From positions 124,001-188,000 of the forward strand of contig NZ_VOHK01000006.1 of the NCBI RefSeq assembly GCF_007859325.1: a stretch of 64,000 nt of DNA, in the 5' to 3' direction. Position numbers and translations under genes: made by a program. This DNA is from Luteimonas marina (GTDB lineage: Bacteria > Pseudomonadota > Gammaproteobacteria > Xanthomonadales > Xanthomonadaceae). Shown piece by piece: positions 8,104 through 18,557 of the stretch (position 1 is its first letter; the number at the start of each line of letters is the position of its first letter). The notes beneath the pieces were generated by a model. The model searched no databases, was not told the DNA's origin, and saw only the letters and a list, made by a program, of their open reading frames with translations.

Positions 8104-8757
8104 ATGAGCCTCAACGGTTTCCTCGACCACCTGCTCAAATCCGCCGCGCCCACGACGCTGTCGGGCAACGATGGCCGCGGCGGCCTCGGCGGCATGCTCG
8201 GCTCCGATTTCGGCAAGGGCACGCTGGCCGGCGGCGCGCTCGGCCTGCTGCTGGGCAGGAACAAGGCCACGCGCAAGCTGGCGACCTACGGCGGACTCGC
8301 CGCGCTGGGCATGATGGCCTACCGCGCCTACGGCGATTACATGGCGCAGCAGGGCGCGCCGGTGCAGCCGCAGACCGTCGACCGCCTGCCGCCGCCGCAG
8401 GCCAACCTGCATGGCGAGGCGATCCTGCGCGCGCTGGTCGCCGCGGCCAAGGCCGACGGCCATCTCGACCCACGCGAGCGCGAGATCATCGAAGGCGAGT
8501 TCGCGCGGATCGCGCCGGAAGCACAAGTGCAGCAGTGGCTGAAGGCCGAACTCGACAAGCCGCTCGATCCGGCGGAAGTGGCACGCTCGGCGTCCACGCC
8601 CGAGATCGCATCGGAGATGTACCTCGCCAGTCTGGTCGCCGCCGACCAGCAGAACTACATGGAGCGCGCCTACCTCGACGAACTGGCGCGCCAGCTGGGG
8701 CTCGACGACGCGCTCAGGCAGCGGCTCGAGCAGGAATTCCGCGACGCCGCCGGCTGA
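8104..8757 (+). CDS. DUF533 (YebE-like) membrane protein with TerB-like domain
   Basis: 217 residues. The N-terminal half is rich in glycine (GGLGGMLGSDFGKGTLAGGA), with a probable transmembrane stretch LATYGGLAALGMMAYRAYG near residues 58-76. The C-terminal half is an acidic helical TerB-like domain (ILRALVAAAKADGHLDPRER, with the conserved K-A-D-G-x-[LI]-D motif that can bind metal). Length and order match E. coli YebE. No function is established. It is followed 16 bp later by the next small envelope gene. Confidence 0.8.
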   Translation: MSLNGFLDHLLKSAAPTTLSGNDGRGGLGGMLGSDFGKGTLAGGALGLLLGRNKATRKLATYGGLAALGMMAYRAYGDYMAQQGAPVQPQTVDRLPPPQANLHGEAILRALVAAAKADGHLDPREREIIEGEFARIAPEAQVQQWLKAELDKPLDPAEVARSASTPEIASEMYLASLVAADQQNYMERAYLDELARQLGLDDALRQRLEQEFRDAAG

Positions 8758-8773
8758 GCGGGAGGCCACGCCG

Positions 8774-9340
8774 ATGTCGCGCAACGCAACGCTGCTGGTC
8801 CTCGCGCTGCTGCTCGGGCTCGCCGCGCTGCTGGCGCTGCGCGGCTGCGGCGACGCGGACGCCGATGGCGCCGATCTCCCCGACGCTGCCGCCGGCGCAA
8901 CCACGGCGGGCGCCGGGGATGCGCGTGCCGACGCCGACGCCGAAGCGCTCGCGCGCGCCGAACACCTGGAGCGCTACGCGACGGCGATGCGCGCCGCGGT
9001 CTCGACGCTGCACCGCTACCTCGCCGCCCTGCCCGGCGAGGATCGCGCCGCCGCCGACGCGTTCTGGGCCGGCGGCCAGCCGCCCGGCGACGCCGACGAG
9101 GCCGACCTGCGCGCGCTGCCGGCCGTGCCCTCGTCCCTGCGCACGCGCAACCGCAATCCCGAAGCGCTCGACCGCGCGCCGGTGCCCGAAGCGGTGCGCA
9201 TCCCGGTGGAACTGCGCCTGGGCCTGGAGGGCCAGCCGACGCGCCGCTACGAGGGCTGGTACGAACTGCGGCGCGTGCCCGGCGGCGACGAATGGCAAAT
9301 CACCAACGCCTCCATCGACGCGTTGCCGCCCCCGCAGTAG
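8774..9340 (+). CDS. Hypothetical exported/anchored protein
   Basis: 188 residues, not recognised. A single N-terminal hydrophobic helix (LLVLALLLGLAALLALRGC) is followed by an Ala/Asp/Gly-rich linker, then a soluble domain from about residue 60 ending in VELRLGLEGQPTRRYEGWYE and WQITNASIDALPPP. The C-terminal pattern R-R-Y-x-G-x-Y-x-L-R-R-V is shared with the lipoprotein encoded at 10461 (TRRYAGRYALRRA), so the two are probably distant relatives. Confidence 0.65.
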   Translation: MSRNATLLVLALLLGLAALLALRGCGDADADGADLPDAAAGATTAGAGDARADADAEALARAEHLERYATAMRAAVSTLHRYLAALPGEDRAAADAFWAGGQPPGDADEADLRALPAVPSSLRTRNRNPEALDRAPVPEAVRIPVELRLGLEGQPTRRYEGWYELRRVPGGDEWQITNASIDALPPPQ

Positions 9341-9389
9341 CATGGCCGCGGCCACCGTCGGCCGCATCCGGCGGATATCGGAGGACGGC

Positions 9390-9821
9390 ATGGGCAAGCG
9401 TTTCTGGATCTGTGGCATCGTCGTGTCCTTCGCCGCGCTGCTGCTCTCGTTCCTGATCCACGCGCTGCTGCTCGGCGCCGACTACGAAGCGCTCGGGCCG
9501 ATGTACCGCGACGCCGCCGACGGCGAACGCCATTTCCCCTGGCTGCTGCTCGCGCACGGTCTGATCGGCTTCGCGATGACCTGGATCTTCTCGCAGGGTT
9601 TCGCCCGCGACCGCCCCACGCTCGCGCAGGGGCTGCGCTTCGGCCTGGCGATGGCGCTGTTCTCGGTCGTGCCGGGTTATCTCCTGCACTACGCCGTGCA
9701 ACCGCTGCCGCCGGCGCTGGTGGGCAAGCAGGTATTGTTCGGCACGATCGCCATGCTGCTGCTGGGCATGCTGCTGGCCTGGCTGCAGCCGCGGCGCAGC
9801 GCCCTGCACGCACTCGACTGA
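9390..9821 (+). CDS. Hypothetical four-helix inner-membrane protein
   Basis: 143 residues with about four predicted transmembrane helices: FWICGIVVSFAALLLSFLIH, HFPWLLLAHGLIGFAMTWIF, GLRFGLAMALFSVVPGYLLH and VLFGTIAMLLLGMLLAWLQ. The start is the ATG preceded by GGAGG at about 9381. No family function is known to me. It lies 49 bp after the previous gene and 67 bp before the next, all in the same direction. Confidence 0.7.
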   Translation: MGKRFWICGIVVSFAALLLSFLIHALLLGADYEALGPMYRDAADGERHFPWLLLAHGLIGFAMTWIFSQGFARDRPTLAQGLRFGLAMALFSVVPGYLLHYAVQPLPPALVGKQVLFGTIAMLLLGMLLAWLQPRRSALHALD

Positions 9822-9888
9822 GCCGCGCCCAGCAGGGGTTCAGCCACCGTTCGCACACTGTGCACCGATCCCTCTCCACGGAACCCGC

Positions 9889-10458
9889 ATGCGCCGCTTC
9901 CCACGCCCGCTCCTGCTGCTGCCCGCGCTGTGCGCATTGCTGCTCGCCGGCTGTTCGACGATCGGCGCGATGTCGGCCTGGCTCAACGACCAGGTCGCGT
10001 TCACCTCGCCGCAGCTGCAGCGCTACGTCGACCGGCGCTTCCCGCGCAGCTTCGACAAGCTCGGCGGGCTGGTGTCGGTGACGCTGGCCAATCCGCGCCT
10101 GACGATCCCGCCCGGCGATTCGCGCCTGCGGCTGGAGTTCGACCTCGGCCTCGGCGCGCTCGGCGGCGAAGGCGCGACCACCGGCCACCTCGCGCTCGCC
10201 AGCGGCCTGCGCTACGAACCGGCGACGCAGGGCCTGCACCTGGATGCGCCGGAACTGCTGCAGTTCGAGGTGCCGGGCTCGGGCGAACTGCTGCGCGGCG
10301 GCTCGCGCGCGATCGTCAACAGCCTGCTGGCCGAGTACGCGCGCAGCGAACCGGTCTACCGCCTCGACGACGACCTGCTGGCGAAGTTGCCCGCCGGCAA
10401 GCGCATCGGCACCGTCGGCATCGAGCGCGGCGTCGTGGTCGTCCACCTGGATCGCTGA
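9889..10458 (+). CDS. DUF1439 lipoprotein (YceB-like)
   Basis: 189 residues with a typical lipoprotein signal (LCALLLAGC, lipidated Cys about residue 22). The mature part, e.g. AFTSPQLQRYVDRRFPRSFDK and NPRLTIPPGDSRLRLEFDL, matches DUF1439 proteins such as E. coli YceB. These are outer-membrane lipoproteins with a lipid-binding-like beta fold. It ends two bases before the next lipoprotein gene, so the pair is probably one operon. Confidence 0.8.
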   Translation: MRRFPRPLLLLPALCALLLAGCSTIGAMSAWLNDQVAFTSPQLQRYVDRRFPRSFDKLGGLVSVTLANPRLTIPPGDSRLRLEFDLGLGALGGEGATTGHLALASGLRYEPATQGLHLDAPELLQFEVPGSGELLRGGSRAIVNSLLAEYARSEPVYRLDDDLLAKLPAGKRIGTVGIERGVVVVHLDR

Positions 10459-10460
10459 AC

Positions 10461-11162
10461 ATGAAGCGCGCTTTCCGCCCCGCCCCGTCGCTTGCCTCCC
10501 TGCTGCTCGCCGCGCTGTTCGCAGCCGCGCTGGCCGGCTGCGGCAAGGGCGACGACGCAGCCGCCGGCGACGATGCCGCGGCCGCGCCCCTGCCGCAGCC
10601 GCAGCAGGCCGGCGGCGCGATCACCGACATGCCTGCCAAACCCGGCCCCGGCGAAGTGCCGCTGGGCGGCGAGGCGCCGCCACCGCCGCCGCCGGACCTG
10701 CTGCCGGCCGACGAGCGCTTCGGCCTGCCGCCGCTCGAGGACAATCCGGAAACCGGCCTGGCATCCTCCGATCCCGCGGCCACCGCGGAACCGACGCCCG
10801 CCGATGCCGCCGCCGTCCTGCGCGATTACTACGCCGCGATCAACGCGCGCGATTTCGCCCGCGCCTACGCCGCCTGGTCCGACGGCGGCCGCAGCAGCGG
10901 ACAGACCGCCGAGGAGTTCGCGGCGGGTTTCGCCGACACCGCGGGCGTCGAATCCACCGTCGGCGACCCCGGCCCGGTCGAGGGCGCCGCGGGCTCACGC
11001 TACGTCGAAGTCCCGGTGATGGTCACCGCCACCTTCGCCGACGGCAGCACGCGGCGCTACGCAGGCCGCTATGCCCTGCGTCGCGCAATGGTCGACGGCG
11101 CCACGCCGGAGCAGCGCGCCTGGCGCATCGCCTCGGCGGACCTGCGCGAAGCCGCGGAGTAG
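10461..11162 (+). CDS. Lipoprotein with C-terminal NTF2-like domain
   Basis: 233 residues with a lipobox at ALAGC (about Cys 27), then a Pro/Gly/Ala-rich spacer to about residue 115. The C-terminal segment AAAVLRDYYAAINARDFARAYAAWSDGG has the helix-rich start of an NTF2/SnoaL-type fold and is followed by beta strands (VPVMVTATFADGSTRRYAGR). Function unknown. It is the last gene of this rightward run and is followed by a family A repeat. Confidence 0.7.
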   Translation: MKRAFRPAPSLASLLLAALFAAALAGCGKGDDAAAGDDAAAAPLPQPQQAGGAITDMPAKPGPGEVPLGGEAPPPPPPDLLPADERFGLPPLEDNPETGLASSDPAATAEPTPADAAAVLRDYYAAINARDFARAYAAWSDGGRSSGQTAEEFAAGFADTAGVESTVGDPGPVEGAAGSRYVEVPVMVTATFADGSTRRYAGRYALRRAMVDGATPEQRAWRIASADLREAAE

Positions 11163-11194
11163 TCCGTCCGGGAGCAGCCGGCGTTGTTTTTCCC

Positions 11195-11299
11195 GTCATC
11201 CCCGCGAAGGCGGGAAGCGTTTTACAACAGCGCGAAGCGCTGGTCATCCAGTGTCTTTGCGACAAGATCAAAATGGATCCCCGCGTTCGCGGGGATGAC
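11195..11299. repeat. Dispersed inverted repeat, family A copy 2
   Basis: Arms GTCATCCCCGCGAAGGCGGG and CCGCGTTCGCGGGGATGAC. The 60-bp interior includes GCGCGAAGCGCTGGTCATCCA, an inner palindrome also present inverted in copy 4 at 22402. The element lies between convergent genes. Confidence 0.85.
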
Positions 11300-11377
11300 G
11301 ACTGTTGCATCAGCGCAATTTCCTTCGTCGCCCGACGCGATCTCAAGAAGCGGTGGCATTCCACGCGCGCAACGGAT

Positions 11378-13621
11378 TCAAAGCTCGAAGCGATAGCTGA
11401 GCTTGACCATCAGCTGCTCGTCGTCGCGCAGGTCGAAGCTGTCGACCAGCGCCTCGTCCACGCCGTCGGCGATCGCGCGGCGGTCGAAGCCGCCGCGGGC
11501 GTAGACGACGTATAGGTACGACAGTGGCGCCAGCTCGTAGCGGTAGCGGATCTGGAACGCGAGGTTGCGCACGCTGAAGTCCTCGACCACGTCCGCCGCC
11601 GCCAGCGCGTTGCCCGCGGGGTCGAATCGCCAGGCGTTGCGCACCGAGGCATCGATGCCGATCGCCTGCAGCTTCACCCGCAGTTCCTGGCGCGGGTCGA
11701 TGGTCCAGTCCAGGCCCGCGAGCAGCTTCGCCTCCCTGCCGTCGAATGCGCCGACGAGGTCGCCGGTCGCCGGTCCCTGCCAGATCAGCCAGTCCGGGCG
11801 CCGGACGAAGGCCGCGCCGGCGTTGACGCTGAAGGCGTCGTTGATGAAGTAGGTGGCGCCGTAGTAGAGCGCGCTGCCGAGCCTGTCGTTGCCCGCGAGG
11901 CCGCCGCCGAACACCTCGGCCTCGACGTTGTGCCCCCAGCGCCCCTTCCGCGGCCGCGAATACTCGTAGTACGCGTTGAAGTTCGCGGGCAGGCGCACGA
12001 TGCCGTTGCCGCGCAGCAGCATGTCGCTGATGCCGGCGCCGTTGATGTTGACCTGCGCGTACTCGTCGCTGCCGTTGCGCAGTTGCCCCTGCCGGCTCAT
12101 GCGGAACTGGTCGTTGAGCTTCTGGCCGTGGTTGTTGTGGCTGCTGCTCACGCGCCAGCGCCAGTCGGTGGAGGCGTAGCGCGAGGCTTCGGGCAGGTCG
12201 GTGAAGCGCCGCGACACCTGCCAGTGCAGGTAGTTGGTGCTGGCGCGCGAGAGGTAGCCGGCGTCGTTGATCTCGAGGTCGTTGCCGAAGTGCATCGCGA
12301 TCCACTGCTGGCGCCAGCCGCGGTCCATCTCGTAGTCGGCCCACAGCGTCGCGCCCAGGTCGCTGCTGCGCTCGCCGTCCTGATCGATGCGGCTGCCGAA
12401 CACGCGGCTGCGCAGGTTCCAGCGCGGCGTCGGCCGCCAGTTGTGGTCGACGCCGAACACGGTCGCCTCGCGATCGAGGAACGGCCGCTCGACGCGGGTC
12501 AGCATCATGCCCAGGTTCTGCGTCTCGAAGTCGCGCACCAGCCGCAGCGCGTGGAAACTGCGCCCCGCCGCGCCGGCCTCGTCGGCGGAGAACAGGCCGT
12601 ACTTCATGCCGCCGAAACTGCCGTTGAGCTTGAGCGCGGCGGAGATGTCGCTGGCGCCGCTGCCGTCGTCCGACGGGCCGCCGATGCGACGCGTGTACAG
12701 CAGCTGGCTGAAGTCCGAGGGCGTGGTGTACTCGAAGATGCCCTGGTTCTCGGTGAAGAATGGCCGCTTGTCGCTGACGAAGGTCTCGGTGGCGCTGAAG
12801 TTGACCACCAGATCGTCGCTCTCCACCTGGCCGAAGTCGGGGTTGACCGTCGCCGACAGCTGGAAGCGCCCGTTCGGCTTCCAGAACACGTCCACGCCGG
12901 CGTTGCCCTCGCCGCTGCCGCCGACCTTGTCGTACAGGCCGGACACATAGGGCGTGACCGCGAGCAGCGACTGGTCGTACAGCGGCACGGTCAGTGGCGC
13001 GAAGTCGGACAGGAACCGCGAACGCTCGAAGCTGGCCACGGGCCAGGCCATGCGCTCGCCGGTGGAACCGACCACCCGCGCCAGGAACACCTTCAGCGTG
13101 CGTTCGCCGCCACTGCCCTCGCGCATCGGCGCGGTGTGCCACGGCACCAGCAGCTCGACGCTCCAGCCCGCCTCGTCCTCGCCGACGGCATGCCGCCACT
13201 GGCCGTCCCAGTCGCTGCTGAACTGGGTTTCGTTGGTGATGATCTCGTCGGCGATGCCGCCGGTGGAGCTGACCGTGAAGGCGTAGCCGGTGCGCCCGTC
13301 GCCGTCGAAGTCGATGAAGGCGTTGACCCGGTCGACCTGCTCGTCGAAATCGCGCCGCACCTTCTGCCGCGTGCGCGGCACCTCCGGCGGCTGCGTGTTG
13401 CGGAAGGCGATGGCCAGGCCTTCCGGCGTCGCCAGCACCCAGGCCTCGGTCGGCAGCGAGCCCGGCTCGCCGGTCAGCGGCTGCACCTTGCGGAAATCGA
13501 CGACGTGCGTCGCGCCTTCCCATTCGGCCGGATCGATGCGGCCGTCGATCTCCACCGCCTGCGCCGCCGCGGCGCACAGGATGGCCAGCAGCAGGGCATG
13601 GCGGGCATGACGCAGGGGCAT
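11378..13621 (-). CDS. DUF5916 outer-membrane protein with N-terminal CBM9-like domain
   Basis: 747 residues. The signal peptide MPLRHARHALLLAILCAAAAQA is followed by a carbohydrate-binding family 9-like segment (IDGRIDPAEWEGATHVVDF). A long beta-rich region of alternating hydrophobic strands ends in aromatic L-S-Y-R-F-E-L, the usual C-terminal signature of outer-membrane barrels. NPDFGQVESDDLVVNFSATE and KRPFFTENQGIFEY are hallmarks of the DUF5916 family. It probably forms a barrel that binds or imports a glycan or other polymer, but no substrate has been shown. Monocistronic. Confidence 0.85.
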   Translation of the reverse strand: MPLRHARHALLLAILCAAAAQAVEIDGRIDPAEWEGATHVVDFRKVQPLTGEPGSLPTEAWVLATPEGLAIAFRNTQPPEVPRTRQKVRRDFDEQVDRVNAFIDFDGDGRTGYAFTVSSTGGIADEIITNETQFSSDWDGQWRHAVGEDEAGWSVELLVPWHTAPMREGSGGERTLKVFLARVVGSTGERMAWPVASFERSRFLSDFAPLTVPLYDQSLLAVTPYVSGLYDKVGGSGEGNAGVDVFWKPNGRFQLSATVNPDFGQVESDDLVVNFSATETFVSDKRPFFTENQGIFEYTTPSDFSQLLYTRRIGGPSDDGSGASDISAALKLNGSFGGMKYGLFSADEAGAAGRSFHALRLVRDFETQNLGMMLTRVERPFLDREATVFGVDHNWRPTPRWNLRSRVFGSRIDQDGERSSDLGATLWADYEMDRGWRQQWIAMHFGNDLEINDAGYLSRASTNYLHWQVSRRFTDLPEASRYASTDWRWRVSSSHNNHGQKLNDQFRMSRQGQLRNGSDEYAQVNINGAGISDMLLRGNGIVRLPANFNAYYEYSRPRKGRWGHNVEAEVFGGGLAGNDRLGSALYYGATYFINDAFSVNAGAAFVRRPDWLIWQGPATGDLVGAFDGREAKLLAGLDWTIDPRQELRVKLQAIGIDASVRNAWRFDPAGNALAAADVVEDFSVRNLAFQIRYRYELAPLSYLYVVYARGGFDRRAIADGVDEALVDSFDLRDDEQLMVKLSYRFEL

Positions 13622-13744
13622 CGGCGGTCGTCGGTGGCTACGCGGGATGTGCGCACCTTAGCCGCGCCCCTGGACCCGCCACGACTGCCGTCGGTCATGG
13701 CAACCATTTGCACCCCGAGCGCATCCCGCCAACCCACCCCGTCT

Positions 13745-13826
13745 CCTGTGGGAGCGCCTTCAGGCGCGATGCTCTTGATTCGGGATTCGGGACGAAAAGC
13801 ATCGCGCCTGAAGGCGCTCCCACAGG
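13745..13826. repeat. Dispersed inverted repeat, family C copy 1
   Basis: The arms CCTGTGGGAGCGCCTTCAGG and the complement ending GAAGGCGCTCCCACAGG pair over more than 30 bp around a 25-bp centre. Related copies lie at 30310 and 38458. This one sits just downstream of the SET gene and may terminate it. Confidence 0.85.
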
Positions 13827-13845
13827 GGGGGACGGGGCGAAGCGG

Positions 13846-14322
13846 TCAGCGCTTGGGCTGCAGCATCGTCCCGGTGCACTTCTTCGATCCGCACTTGCAG
13901 GCCCAGAGCTTCTTCAGCTTGGCCGTGTGCGGTTCGTCGAGGGTGATGCCGTAGTTGTAGGTCAGCTCCTCGCCCGGCTTGATCGTGCGCAGGGCGTGGA
14001 TGAACACCTTGTCCTTGTGCCGGCGGTCCTTCGCATCCTCCTCGATCTCCGACTCGCAGTTCGGGTCGCAGCTGTGGTTGATCCAGCGCGCGACGTTGCC
14101 GTCGACGTTGGCGTCGACCACGTAGTCGTCGTTGAGGGTGAACAGGAAGGTGTGGCCGTCCTCGTCGTCGTCGCCGTATTCCTCGTCCACCTCGGCATGC
14201 GTGCGCAGCTTGCCCTTGTAGCGGACGATGCGCTCGCCCTTCTTGATCGTCTCGGTGGCGAACACGCCGTTGCCGTGGATCGGCGACAGGCGGGCTTCGA
14301 TCTTCTTTTTCTTCTTCGGCAT
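13846..14322 (-). CDS. SET-domain protein-lysine methyltransferase with post-SET cysteines
   Basis: 158 residues, almost entirely a SET domain. The basic start MPKKKKKIEARL is followed by SPIHGNGVFATETIKKGERI (SAM-binding beginning), RWINHSCDPNC (residues 79-89, pseudoknot NHSC), ELTYNYG (catalytic Tyr) and a post-SET zinc-type motif C142-x-C144-x4-C149. The complete set, including post-SET cysteines, suggests an active lysine methyltransferase using S-adenosylmethionine. The ATG at 14322 directly precedes the lysine run; an ATG nine or ten codons upstream is possible. The substrate is unknown. Confidence 0.85.
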   Translation of the reverse strand: MPKKKKKIEARLSPIHGNGVFATETIKKGERIVRYKGKLRTHAEVDEEYGDDDEDGHTFLFTLNDDYVVDANVDGNVARWINHSCDPNCESEIEEDAKDRRHKDKVFIHALRTIKPGEELTYNYGITLDEPHTAKLKKLWACKCGSKKCTGTMLQPKR

Positions 14323-14507
14323 CGCGATCGGAACAGGTGGCGGGACCTGCATTGTGGCACGAGCCGGACGCGAGGCCGGCGCCACGCGGGCGCGGACGGG
14401 GCCGTGACGCGAGTCACCGTGACCGATGGCAGGGCGGGCCGGCATCGCGTCCTGCGCCTGCCCCGCACGTCGTTGAGCAAGGCAATTCCCTTCCGATTCG
14501 TGCCGCC

Positions 14508-15101
14508 ATGCGTCCCCGCAACCGCTTCCCGCTGCTCTTCGTCGTCTTCCTCGCCTGCACCGCCACAGCCTGCCGGCCGGCGCCCGTCGCGCCCGCCGAT
14601 GCGGCCGCATCGCCCGCGGCGGGGCCCGCCGACAGCGTCGCCTCCGACGCCCTGCTCGCGCACGGCGAATACATCGTGCGCATCGGCGGCTGCAACGATT
14701 GCCACACCCCCGGCTACGCCCAGCGCGGCGGCGACGTGCCCAAGGACGAATGGCTGACCGGTTCGCCGCTCGGCTACCACGGCCCCTGGGGCACCACCTA
14801 CGCCAGCAACCTGCGGCTGACCATCGCCAACCTCGACGAGGCGCAGTGGCTGGCCTATACCGCCAACCTGCACACGCGGCCGATCATGCCGGACTTCATG
14901 CTGCGCGCCATGCGCGAGCACGACCGCCGCGCGATCCATCGCTTCGTCCGCTCGCTCGGCGCCGCCGGCCGTCCTGCACCGGCGGCCCTGCCACCGGGGC
15001 AGCTGCCGCCGCCGCCCTACTTCGAGCTGGTGGCTCCTGCGCCGGGCGCGCCGCGTCCGGAACGCCAGCAGGCGGCCGGGGGACAGGTTCCGGTCCTGTA
15101 G
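14508..15101 (+). CDS. Monohaem cytochrome c-type protein
   Basis: 197 residues with an N-terminal export signal (LLFVVFLACTATAC, possibly lipidated) and an Ala/Pro-rich spacer. A single haem motif C62-N-D-C-H66 lies in IGGCNDCHTPGY, and a probable axial methionine in HTRPIMPDFM. It resembles the cytochrome c subunits of alcohol/aldehyde dehydrogenase-type systems but has only one haem, and no dehydrogenase gene is nearby. It is a periplasmic electron carrier by inference. Next comes the suf operon, which has its own promoter. Confidence 0.8.
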   Translation: MRPRNRFPLLFVVFLACTATACRPAPVAPADAAASPAAGPADSVASDALLAHGEYIVRIGGCNDCHTPGYAQRGGDVPKDEWLTGSPLGYHGPWGTTYASNLRLTIANLDEAQWLAYTANLHTRPIMPDFMLRAMREHDRRAIHRFVRSLGAAGRPAPAALPPGQLPPPPYFELVAPAPGAPRPERQQAAGGQVPVL

Positions 15102-15154
15102 GGGATCGGCTTCGGTGGGGGCCAGCCGTCCATGAACGCCCCGGACACCGCAAA

Positions 15155-15183
15155 TTGAGCGAACCGGCCGGAAAGCGTACAAT
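15155..15183 (+). promoter_or_regulatory. Sigma-70 promoter of the suf operon
   Basis: TTGAGC (-35), exactly 17 bp, and TACAAT (-10), ending 31 bp before the regulator's start codon. The short leader leaves room for autoregulation by the encoded Rrf2-type protein; no clear IscR-type palindrome was identified. Confidence 0.75.
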
Positions 15184-15214
15184 TTTGGTCCGCTTTCGAG
15201 AACCATTCGCATCC

Positions 15215-15664
15215 ATGCTCCGCGTCACCCGACTCACCGACTACGCCACCGTCGTCCTGACCGTGCTCGCCGCCCGGCCCGACGAGGTGTTGAGCGCGGC
15301 CGACCTCGCCGAGCGCGCCGGGCTGGAAGGCCCGACCGTGAGCAAGCTGCTCAAGCCGCTGGCGCAGGCCGGCCTGGTGGAAGGCTTCCGCGGCGTGCAT
15401 GGCGGCTACCGGCTGGCGCGGCCGGCGGCGCAGATCAGCCTGGTCGAGATCGTCGAGGCGATGGAAGGCCCGCTGGCGATGACCGAATGCAGCCTCGACC
15501 ACGGCGAATGCGGCATCTCCCACCAGTGCGGCGTGCGCGCCAACTGGCGCCGGATCAACGACGTCGTGGCCGACGCGCTGCGCGAGGTGAGCCTGGCGCA
15601 GATGCTCGACGACGCCCCGCCCCCTCCCGCCCGGCGCATCCCCGCGCGCCTGGCCAACGCATAG
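15215..15664 (+). CDS. Rrf2-family SUF operon regulator
   Basis: 149 residues. A winged-helix DNA-binding domain (RLTDYATVVLTVLAARPDE, then LEGPTVSKLLKPLAQAGLVE and GVHGGYRLA) is followed by three cysteines C92, C99 and C105 (C-x6-C-x5-C). The cysteines are placed like the [2Fe-2S] ligands of IscR. As first gene of the operon, 15 bp before sufB, it most likely senses Fe-S status and represses suf when clusters are plentiful. It is equivalent to the regulator annotated at suf operons of other xanthomonads. Confidence 0.9.
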   Translation: MLRVTRLTDYATVVLTVLAARPDEVLSAADLAERAGLEGPTVSKLLKPLAQAGLVEGFRGVHGGYRLARPAAQISLVEIVEAMEGPLAMTECSLDHGECGISHQCGVRANWRRINDVVADALREVSLAQMLDDAPPPPARRIPARLANA

Positions 15665-15679
15665 ACGATAGGCAGCCCC

Positions 15680-17140
<1,461 letters not shown>

Positions 17141-17143
17141 ACC

Positions 17144-17344
17144 ATGAATGCCATCGTTCGCACCCTGCGCTTCGTGCCGGCCGGGGAACAGGGCGCCAAG
17201 GCCTCCGCCTACTGGCGCAGCCGCCCGCCGGAAGAGCGGCTCGCCGAAACCCTGAAGCTGCACCGGGAAGGCAACGCCCTGTTCAAGGGCGGCCACCCGG
17301 CCTTCGTCCACACCCTGGAACTGCGCCATGTCCGCACTGGGTGA
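17144..17344 (+). CDS. Small protein partnered with a nucleotidyltransferase
   Basis: 66 residues: MNAIVRTLRF start, AYWRSRPPEERLAETLKLHR in the middle and a basic end. Small proteins with the A-Y-W-x-S-x-P-P-E-E-R-L pattern commonly precede nucleotidyltransferase genes, and here the downstream gene overlaps by 17 bp. The pair sits inside the suf operon, three bases after sufB. No catalytic motif is visible. It may be a partner or antitoxin-like component of the nucleotidyltransferase, but that is inference from context. Confidence 0.7.
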   Translation: MNAIVRTLRFVPAGEQGAKASAYWRSRPPEERLAETLKLHREGNALFKGGHPAFVHTLELRHVRTG

Positions 17345-17774
17345 CGACTGGCGCGATTTCCTCGCCGCCCTGGAAGGCAATCACGTCGACTACATGGTGG
17401 TCGGCGGCGTGGCGCTCGGCGTGCATGGCCATGTCCGCTACACGCGGGACCTCGATGTCTGGTTCCGCGGGACCGAGGAGAACGCGCGAAGGCTGATCGC
17501 GGCCTTGCGCGACTTCGGCTTCCGCGACCTGGAAGTCGCCCCGGCCGAGTTCTGCAAGCCTCGGGCCATGCTCGTGCTCGGCGCGGAGCCCAACAAGATC
17601 GAACTCATCAACTTCGCCGACGGCGTGGATTTCGACCAGTGCTTCGCGAACCGCGTCATCGTGCCGCTGGCGAGCGTGGATGTCGCCGTCATCGGCCTCG
17701 ACGACCTGCGCAAGAACAAGAAGGCGGTCGGCCGCCTGCAGGATCTGGCCGACCTCGAACAACTTGAAGACTGA
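17328..17774 (+). CDS. MNT/AbiEii-like nucleotidyltransferase
   Basis: 148 residues. YMVVGGVALGVHGHVRYTRD followed by LDVWF carries the G-G-x-A-x4-G/H-G-x-x-R-x-T-x-D-x-D core of the polymerase-beta-type nucleotidyltransferase fold, with both metal-binding aspartates. IGLDDLRKNKKAVGRLQDLADLEQLE is the C-terminal helix with the conserved lysines seen in AbiEii-like/DUF6036 proteins. Members are toxins, antitoxins or RNA-modifying enzymes. It overlaps its 5' neighbour and ends 12 bp before sufC, so it must be expressed with the suf genes. Confidence 0.8.
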   Translation: MSALGDDWRDFLAALEGNHVDYMVVGGVALGVHGHVRYTRDLDVWFRGTEENARRLIAALRDFGFRDLEVAPAEFCKPRAMLVLGAEPNKIELINFADGVDFDQCFANRVIVPLASVDVAVIGLDDLRKNKKAVGRLQDLADLEQLED

Positions 17775-17786
17775 ACCCAAGACACC

Positions 17787-18553
<767 letters not shown>

Positions 18554-18557
<4 letters not shown>

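Noticed and set aside
11930-13954. A 674-codon plus-strand frame over the DUF5916 gene
   Set aside because: Antisense shadow; no start signal or domain, and it runs across the intergenic repeat and into the SET gene.
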